NCBI GenBank assembly: GCA_032718475.1
Contig: JAUCBJ010008715.1
Coordinates: forward strand, 16,025-80,024
From: Nemertoderma westbladi
Taxonomy: Eukaryota > Xenacoelomorpha > Nemertodermatida > Nemertodermatidae
Direction of reading: 5' to 3'
DNA: 64,000 bases
The notes under the pieces were generated by a model. That model was not told the origin of the DNA. It saw only the letters and a list, made by a program, of their open reading frames with translations, and searched no databases. Made by a program: the position numbers and the translations under genes. Every line of letters begins with the position of its first letter. Position 1 is the first letter of the stretch. This document shows positions 57,213-64,000 of the stretch, piece by piece.

Positions 57213-59027
57213 ATGAGTGAGTTTGAATCACAGCTTAAATGGAGAGGATGCGTGTATTGGGCTATTACGTCACCTCCAAGAGCGGTCTTACAATATTATT
57301 TAGCAATAGAGTCGTCAGTGAATGTTTGCCTAATCGCCGACATTGTGTCTCGGACTCTCAAAAGACATCCACTTTGTCTCGGAGAAGATCATACGTTCTA
57401 CATGGAAGGGAGAATTCGTACCGACGTGTTTAGACGATTCCTTGAACCCTTCTACAACTCCGACGCTCAGTGTAATGCCTTTACTCGAGCAGGATTTAGT
57501 ATATTTCGAGACGTGTATCTTCGCTGTGCGGGATCTCTTATCGAAAGACCATCTATGTTTACATTGTTACCCTATGAAGGAGAACGTATCGTGGAGATTA
57601 CGGAAGAATCACGGCAGACGCGCGCGCCTATCGGTCACCTCGGTGATGATTTCGAAGTAACTACTACGATCGCTGACGATCCTTTAGAGGAACTTCTTGA
57701 GATAGAAAGGAACCTCCCGAAGAAATCTCAGACGGAGATTCGACAACTTGAAGCAACAGATGCTATAGTTTGTATACAACCTTCAGAAACCTACCAACCC
57801 ATAGACCCAGATGATTACGATTATAGTGTGGGAGGAAGCGCTCGACCGATTGGAGATCTTATATACGAACGAGTGTGGTACCCTGCCAATACGATGTGTA
57901 GTAAATGTGGCGTCGCTGGACATCATATGACAAAGTGCAGTGGAAAGCACATTACTACGACTCAGCTAATCTGTGGATGGTGTGGGGATCAAGGGTCTCA
58001 TACCTTTTATACTTGCTGGAGATTTATGGCTCAATGTACTTATTGCAATATAAAAGGACATCGAGCATCTGAATGCCAACTAAGAGACATACCTTATGAA
58101 CACGAATCTGTAAAACTCGTGAGGAAGTTATTTGATGAGTGGGAAGATTTAGCCGACGAACATGTATCGGCACAAAGAAGACGGTTTCCGATGAGAGCGC
58201 ATCTCGGATTTTGGGCGGTAAATCCCCAGACGATGATGTCGGAAGGATATATCTCCGCTATGCCCCAATATGACGAACTTATCGAGGTAGTCGATATTTT
58301 GCCCCACGACAGCGGATTTCGAGTAGTGCGCGAGTATCTACTACAGATTCACCCAGATAATAAAAACACGTGGAATTTTCAGAAAGTCGTTAATCGCATT
58401 ACGTATGGTGAATTCGATCGTTTCCGAATTGAAAAACGGAATAAAGGAGCTTGGTTAACCGTCGCATGGGCGTACCGAGCCGCGTTTTACCATAAACGTA
58501 TACGAGCGAGCGTATTCGAGGAAGAGGAGGTCCTAGAGGCGACGAATATACCAGCCACCCCGGTTGCGCCGTCTGCACGTCACCCTCGCGAGGACGGACA
58601 GGGTAGGATCATACGGGTCCAGAAAGTGGGCCAAAAATTAAAGAAAATTATTAATATAGAAGAACGCAAGGGAGTTGAGCCGACCATTCGAATTACTCGG
58701 GATACGGTATCGCTTCCTAGAGAACCAATAGGAGGATCGGGACATACACCAGCTGATCAACAGGGGGCGCAAGCTACTCTTGGGTCTGCATCGTCCGCTT
58801 CTCGCGCGTTCCCAGACGTTCTACCAACTGTAGTGACAACTGATCGGTCACGAGGAATCGGTCGAGGTTTTGGGATGCTAAATAGACGAATTTGCGAGGA
58901 AATGGTCGCACCGTCTCTCAATGTCCAAACGAAACCAGTGACTCGCCCCACGAGTCCCATATCGCGAGCAAAGTCACCTGTGCGCAGTTTTCGAGGACGC
59001 GGCAGGGCTCGATCCACTAAGCGATAA
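57213..59027 (+). CDS. extra retroelement ORF B with three zinc knuckles, 604 residues
   Basis: The first ATG is at 57213, but the phase is open from about 57090 and the upstream residues look coding. Three zinc knuckles lie at about residues 229-242 (CSKCGVAGHHMTKC), 254-268 (CGWCGDQGSHTFYTC, with one extra residue before His) and 275-288 (CTYCNIKGHRASEC). These suggest nucleic-acid binding as in nucleocapsid proteins. The C-terminus is basic and Arg/Ser-rich (SFRGRGRARSTKR). The element already has a knuckle in Gag, so this is a second Gag-like or RNA-binding protein. No family was recognised for the N-terminal 220 residues. There are no internal stops. Confidence 0.75.
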   Translation: MSEFESQLKWRGCVYWAITSPPRAVLQYYLAIESSVNVCLIADIVSRTLKRHPLCLGEDHTFYMEGRIRTDVFRRFLEPFYNSDAQCNAFTRAGFSIFRDVYLRCAGSLIERPSMFTLLPYEGERIVEITEESRQTRAPIGHLGDDFEVTTTIADDPLEELLEIERNLPKKSQTEIRQLEATDAIVCIQPSETYQPIDPDDYDYSVGGSARPIGDLIYERVWYPANTMCSKCGVAGHHMTKCSGKHITTTQLICGWCGDQGSHTFYTCWRFMAQCTYCNIKGHRASECQLRDIPYEHESVKLVRKLFDEWEDLADEHVSAQRRRFPMRAHLGFWAVNPQTMMSEGYISAMPQYDELIEVVDILPHDSGFRVVREYLLQIHPDNKNTWNFQKVVNRITYGEFDRFRIEKRNKGAWLTVAWAYRAAFYHKRIRASVFEEEEVLEATNIPATPVAPSARHPREDGQGRIIRVQKVGQKLKKIINIEERKGVEPTIRITRDTVSLPREPIGGSGHTPADQQGAQATLGSASSASRAFPDVLPTVVTTDRSRGIGRGFGMLNRRICEEMVAPSLNVQTKPVTRPTSPISRAKSPVRSFRGRGRARSTKR

Positions 59028-59866
59028 AAGGGAGGGCAAGGGTGGACGGAAGACTCGTGAGCCTTTCTTGTGAATTTGTGATTTATTTGAATTTATATTT
59101 ATATTTGTGTTTATTCCGAACTTATGCAATTTGTATTGTTCCGAATTTATGAAATTTAGAAATAAGAACTCATATTTAGTAAGATTTATAGTCAGTAAGA
59201 ATTTATATTTGCAAGATTTATATTTTGTAAGAATTTATATTTTATATTTGTGATTATTCCGAACTTATGCAATTTATATTGTTCCGAATATTATGCAATT
59301 TATATCTTATAAGCAGTATTTGTATTTACAGTGAAATAGAAAGTAAGAGTAGATGGAAGACTCGTGGGCCTTTCTTATAGTTTCATTTGTAAAGTGTTAT
59401 ATTTTGTATTTAGAACGTTTTATAGTTAGAAAGTTTTGTGCTTAGAAAGACTCATATTTGTAATTATTCCGAACTTATGCAATCTACATTTAGGTATGAA
59501 AGTATTTGTAATTACTTGAATTTATGCAATATTTGAGATGCAATAGTAGATGGAAGACTCGCGAGCCTTTCTTATTGTTTTCATTTATTTGTATTTGTAA
59601 TTGTTTGAATTTATGCAATATTGAGATGCAATAGATTTATATTGGTGAATTTAATTTAGATTTATATTGTACTTACTTAGTAAAGCCCTAAATACGTAAA
59701 GTTTGAATTTGTAATTATTTTGTATCGAATCATTACGTAGAAAGGAAGTATTGTTTGAAATTTAATTGTAAATATGTAAGTACGCCCAAAGTATTCTATA
59801 GTTTGATTGATTATTGGTGAAAACCGTATATTTTATGCACGATAATATCCTGTTTTCATGGAGCGG
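59028..59866 (+). other. 3' untranslated region of the retroelement
   Basis: AT-rich, with three copies of the near-palindrome (59048, 59355, 59552), each followed by TTTCTT, and a repeated phrase TTCCGAACTTATGCAAT. The purine stretch next to the 3' LTR (GGAGCGG, 59860-59866) is a weak polypurine tract candidate. Confidence 0.6.
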
Positions 59867-61729
59867 TATAGAATTATATTCTCTAAATGCCGTGGATTTT
59901 CAAAATTTTATTTTATTCGAATTAACTTTGTAAAAGATTGCTTTGAGTCCTCATTTGTATTTGTTATATCTATTGTACGCCTATTGGTCAAGTGGTTCAG
60001 TAGCTCAGTCGGTAGAGCGTTGGAAATTATATGTGTAGTAGGTATTGAGTTCGAATCCTAGTAAGTGCGAATTATTTTTTGTACAGAATTTCAACTCATT
60101 TAAATTGACCGCTACGAATTAATTGCATTTGTCTGTACCAATGAGACTGTAGTTATTTGATTGTAACCAATGTCGTGCAAGTTATATATTAGCTGGACCA
60201 ATAGCTATCTTTAAAAACCTGTTAGAACCTATAGAACAATCGAGAATTTTCTCGATTGATTGCAGCACAAATTTGCTATATAAAGGTGCGATTTGTTCAT
60301 TAGTTATCTCAGTGCAATACCGTTTATTTCAGATTACATTGTACATATTATTATAATCTTCTGTAATAAAGTCAGAATTATCGCTAATCTGCCTTTTCTA
60401 TCTGTTTTACCATGATTCACTACGGTGAACAAACCTAAGGGACAGGATGGCCGGCTAGAGATCGGGCCGCAGCAATGAACGGGAACATCGGGGGAATGTA
60501 GACAAGAGACAACCCGCAATACCATCTTGAGTTATTCGCCCATCGCCTGAAAGGTTAGACAGCGTTCGACGCCTTGCTACCTAAGTGTAAGACCAAAAGA
60601 TCAAAGGTAGAAGTAGTGGCACGCTGTGAGCCTAAAATTACATCTTAGGGACTGTACTGTCTTGATTCAGGAAAACCCACAGTAGACCTTCATATTCCTA
60701 CGGGGAGAGGAGAGAGAGAGCAGGCAGATACTAGTACGCAGATAGGACGTAGGCACACCGGTACGAAGCATACAAATTGGTAGGGTGCAGCAAACTGTAC
60801 GCCTAACTCTTGCTAAGTGCAGGTGCGTTTGCGACTATTTGCAGTACAACGGTGTCCATTGCATTAGAACTTGTAGGCTGGGAGGGTTGCTGTGTTTTCA
60901 CCTGAATTGGGATTGTGCCGTTCAGGCGGTAGGGCAGTTTACAGCTAGGCGCAAATAAATTGAGGCTATTAGGGATACTAACATCTACCGTGTCCCCGCC
61001 AACGCCCTAATAGGAAGTTACCCAGCCTACCTAGGTGACTAAAATTCTAGATAGGACGCCAGGATAGCTATTAGTAACTGTACGCCTACAGTAGTAAACT
61101 AACACATCTCTTCTTAGTATCAGGGACCTGGTACCTAAAATTGCCGAATTCTGGGCGTAGCATTAACCTTATGCCTGAATTTGAGTCCTGGAAATACGCA
61201 AGAGGGGAAGGAACCTTATCATTCGTGAGTATTGGACCTACAAGTTACAAAATTAGAATATTCGTAAAATGCACACCGTACCCAGTAATTATATATGTGA
61301 AGGAGCAAAACTGTTTTGACCGTTCAGAATTAACACGCGCGTTAGAAATTATTTACACCTCAAAATATATAAAATTAACTTTTGTCCTTACTGTGTTTTG
61401 CCCGCTAGTTAGACATCTCCGAATCTCTGCCTCTGTACCTAGCTAGCGTCCCTTCGCCCAACCATATAAATCACACCGCGGCAAAGTATACGAGCCCCTT
61501 AGTCCGTCAGTGAGTCAGCCTGATTTTAGGATTCGCTGCGCGGGATTTTGTTTTATCGAAGTTTGTCTGCTCGTAGACTGTTTTCTGCCTCACCGGTTAT
61601 AAGAGATCGATACTGCAATATATTCGCTTACTTAGAGTTTACTGTTTTGGTGAGAAGGTCGGATTTATGATTTGATTCACAAACTTTACAGTAGGATATT
61701 GCAGGTATTGTTACCGTCTCTTCCATTTA
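59867..61729 (+). repeat. 3' LTR
   Basis: The second copy of the LTR, followed by the target duplication GTGGT at 61730-61734. It carries the tRNA-like module (A box 60001-60019, B box 60047-60058), TATA box 60277 and AATAAA 60365. The extra 41 bp near 61387 are flanked by TC microhomology, which suggests a deletion in the 5' LTR. Confidence 0.92.
59994..60066 (+). ncRNA. tRNA-like module in the 3' LTR
   Basis: Identical to the 5' LTR copy at 42447-42519; see that entry for the boxes. Confidence 0.6.
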
Positions 61730-61734
61730 GTGGT

Positions 61735-62359
61735 GCTTCACCAAAATTACAAATTTTGTGTGATAATTACAAACGTTGCCATAACTCGAGAAAGTTGCCA
61801 CTTATCGGAAAACTGATATCAGATTCGGATTCATCATAAAAGTTTACATCGGAAAACACATAAAAAATAATGTGATGAAAAAGACTGGGGGTGAACCCCC
61901 CCCCCCCCCCCCCCTTAAGTTGATTAATTTAATCGCATTAACTATAAATTATCAACAGAAGGAAGTTACTACTGAATAGTGTTGCAACGGGATCGGGATC
62001 CGCAATTTTCGGGATTCTGGGATCTCTTTTTAATTTTATTCAGGCCATACTCATCCAAAACTTAAAATAGCTATCTACCCTGCCCTCTTTATAGGAGTAG
62101 AACAAAATGCCTATATAAAAATAGCCGCTGACTTTCTACTTTTTTCAAATAGTTCACAGACGTAGTTTATTTCCCACGTACGTATTTATTATAATTTCTA
62201 CACCATTTTTAAAATATCTACAGCAGTCTGACTGAATCGCTGCCACATCTCTATAATATTATAATCGGCCTGCTGCATTGAAACTGCGCATTGAGATGCT
62301 ATGCTGGTTTAACAAAAACATTTTGCCACCACCATGCAATCCATAATTGGCATGTCCAA
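61735..62359. other. intergenic; poly-C run
   Basis: No gene was seen. A run of about 17 C lies near 61898-61914. Confidence 0.5.
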
Positions 62360-62715
62360 TGCGCAGCGTGCATTAAAAATGCTATGCCGGCTTATCAACA
62401 AAGTTGCAACGCCACAACTCCCTATCCCCCACGACTTTCGCGATATTATCCGCATCTTCAAGGCCAGTTAAGATGCGTCTCACGAAAGTCACCACGCTTA
62501 TTTTTCTTCAAGGAGGCGAAAGCACAAGATTGGGCGCAGGCTGGTCCTCACCACGAAAGCAATGTCCTGCAAAGCGGAGGCGACTTTGTTCTAGTGTCAA
62601 GCTTGGGGGAACCAATGAGACACCTCCAATGTTATATAGTGTCTGGTTGGAGATGTGTTCATTGTACTTGACACAGTGAAACCAGCTGCTACATAAAAAT
62701 GTTATAATATTCAAT
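62360..62715 (-). pseudogene. antisense LINE fragment, same family as 2-568
   Basis: On the minus strand, HCVKYNEHISNQTLYNIGGV and LRFAGHCFRGEDQP match the LINE at the window start. Similarity continues with frameshifts to about 62360, opposite the ELWRC and KPAQHS region of the first copy. The frame is broken and the copy is dead. Confidence 0.75.
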
Positions 62716-64000
62716 AAAAAGCAACAAGTGTTTCTATTACTTATAATAAAGACATGAATATATATCTCTGTAGCGCTGTAGGTAGTTGTAAAAGCAAAAC
62801 AGTTACCTATGATTTTACTTTATTATTCATTATTTTTGATTTGACCAAAAATTTTTAATTGTGTTATTGGGAAAAAATTGTACATTTTTATACAATGTTA
62901 AAATTTTAAGCTGTAGGGCAGATATAGCAAATCCCGAAAAATCCCGATATTTTTTCATCGGGATCGGCAGCCGGTTCCACCAACTCTCACTAACGGCTTA
63001 GTGTTAGTGCTAACTGCTTAGTGCCACTAACCTGAGCCACCCTTATCACTTAGCCTGTTCCACCAAGCTCACTAACTATAAGTGCCACTAACACGTTAGT
63101 GTGATTTGCTTAGGGACCTCTAGATATCCCTAAAAGCTACACTAACTGCTGAATTTACTTTTGTTGGTCGGATATTATTACTTGCGATTGATTACAAATA
63201 TATTTCATATTTGTTTTGATTGAACCCTATCATACTGTATGTACTGTATGTACACCACTTTACATACATTATTTCCACTTTACATGTATACATTTTACTT
63301 TATACACTTTACTATACTATACTATACACTTTTTATTTTCGAAGGTGTCAATTTTACTTAAATGAAAATTTGTTATTATTTATTATTAAATATTTATTTA
63401 CAATTTACTTACTATTTATTTTATAAATTATATTACTCGTTAGTCGTAACTGTTATTTCGCCCCCATATTGACACAAAAAAATAACAAAGGAAATCCATT
63501 TATATATGATTAGGTATAATTATTCTCAAAACTATCTTGCATCGCCCAACAATTATCCTGAGTCTCATTCTGCAACTAATCCCGATTGAGGAAGAGAATA
63601 TCTCTCTTAATTTCCATACATTCCCACATATGTTTCCCATCCTTGCGGCCCACACAAATGACGCTGAGCTCATCCTGTTGTTGATGTTATAAGAAATAAC
63701 ATTGTTGAAAATAAGTTTTTACTCAAGATAATGTAATTTGACACGAGTTTAAATTACAAAATTAATTACAATAATAGAAATTTGACTGAGTATTTTCAAT
63801 AAATTTAAAATAACATGGTTCAATAATTGTAAGACAACATAAAGTAAATTAATGGCTACCGATAAAATTAACCTTCGGCATGTCTTAAAAATATACTTCG
63901 TATTGATAATCTTAGAAATAATAAAAATCACGGCAAATGATTCCATCAACTAAATAGAAAAATAAGTGCCGACAGTAATAATTAACAAACCCAAATGAAT
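62716..64000. other. AT-rich intergenic sequence
   Basis: No gene was recognised. At 62975-63120 the words TTAGTG and CACTAAC recur in both orientations, suggesting the end of an inverted-repeat element. The remainder is AT-rich. Confidence 0.5.

Larger units (their letters stand above)
45764..59568 (+). repeat. dispersed 17-bp near-palindrome, 12 copies, internal to the retroelement
   Basis: GGAAGACTCGCGAGCCT or a close variant starts at 45764, 47579, 47663, 47747, 47831, 50317, 52348, 54923, 56072, 59048, 59355 and 59552. The core AAGACTCGCGAGCCTT is self-complementary except for one pair. Variants are mostly C/T and G/A at the two CpGs. Copies occur in gag, pol, the linker, ORF A, and non-coding spacers. 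None was seen in the LTRs or elsewhere in the window. In coding parts it is read in two different phases (KTCEPTE or GRLASLP), so conservation is at nucleic-acid level. Confidence 0.9.
42320..61729 (+). mobile_element. 19.4-kb Bel/Pao-like LTR retroelement
   Basis: Direct repeats of 1822 and 1863 bp flank internal sequence with gag, aspartic protease, reverse transcriptase, RNase H and integrase in Bel/Pao order. GTGGT is duplicated at 42315-42319 and 61730-61734. The LTRs differ by about two substitutions and one 41-bp indel, so the insertion is recent. The LTRs begin TATAG and end ATTTA instead of TG...CA, and no standard primer-binding site (starting TGG) follows the 5' LTR. The element is far longer than the usual 5-10 kb because of a long leader, an insert between RNase H and integrase, and two extra ORFs. 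Confidence 0.9.

Noticed and set aside
55301-59027. Retroviral-type envelope gene
   Set aside because: No signal peptide, transmembrane anchor or cleavage-like site; zinc knuckles point to nucleic-acid binding.
42320-61729. Segmental duplication instead of LTRs
   Set aside because: The two repeats flank gag-pol-integrase, sit in direct orientation and are bordered by a 5-bp duplication, as expected of LTRs.

Overview
The window comes from an animal nuclear genome, most likely an invertebrate. Supporting signs are spliced genes for animal proteins (DDX52 helicase, theta-class glutathione S-transferase, calcyphosine-like EF-hand protein, ribosomal protein eS17), AATAAA poly(A) signals, a Bel/Pao-type LTR retroelement, non-LTR retrotransposon fragments, TIR elements and very abundant minisatellites. 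I cannot fix the phylum. All gene models were made by eye; splice sites were accepted when reading phase and family similarity agreed.

Layout. 1-8.9 kb: LINE fragments, tandem repeats, small inverted-repeat elements and an intronless eS17 gene (minus). 8.99-14.76 kb: the 3' half of a DDX52/Rok1-like DEAD-box helicase gene (plus). Its exon-intron junctions are overlaid by tandem duplications: 44 bp at an acceptor, 45 bp x10 at a donor, 23 bp x about 68 growing out of a GC donor, and 107 bp x2 at a donor. 16.0-18.6 kb: a complete five-exon GST theta gene (minus) with a MITE-like element in its last intron. 20.05-20.69 kb: an intronless calcyphosine-like gene. 23.0-24.5 kb: an unrecognised repetitive ORF (minus). 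25.2-28.3 kb: two tandem arrays, one with a CTCF-like motif about every 147 bp, the other rich in ATTGG.

28.77-35.80 kb is a DNA transposon of about 7.0 kb. It carries a two-exon integrase-type DDE transposase and, converging on it, a four-exon HECT ubiquitin-ligase-like gene. Its ends are inverted repeats that continue into long arrays of 20-bp units. 36.1-37.5 kb is the 3' part of a non-LTR reverse transcriptase with a nuclease-like C-terminus, abutting a 4.4-kb array of 25-bp units (37.5-41.9 kb) that is open in most frames on both strands.

42.32-61.73 kb is a 19.4-kb Bel/Pao-like LTR retroelement with nearly identical 1.8-kb LTRs and a 5-bp target duplication. Unusual features are a tRNA-like module with A and B boxes in each LTR, a 177-bp-arm inverted repeat in the leader, gag-pol interrupted by TGA codons and a frame change, two large extra ORFs downstream of integrase (the second with three zinc knuckles), and twelve copies of a 17-bp near-palindrome scattered through coding and non-coding internal sequence. 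The last 2.3 kb holds an antisense LINE fragment and AT-rich DNA.

The best candidates for something undescribed are the large retroelement with its extra ORFs and dispersed palindrome, the transposon pairing a DDE transposase with a HECT ligase, and the repeated duplication of splice junctions in DDX52.
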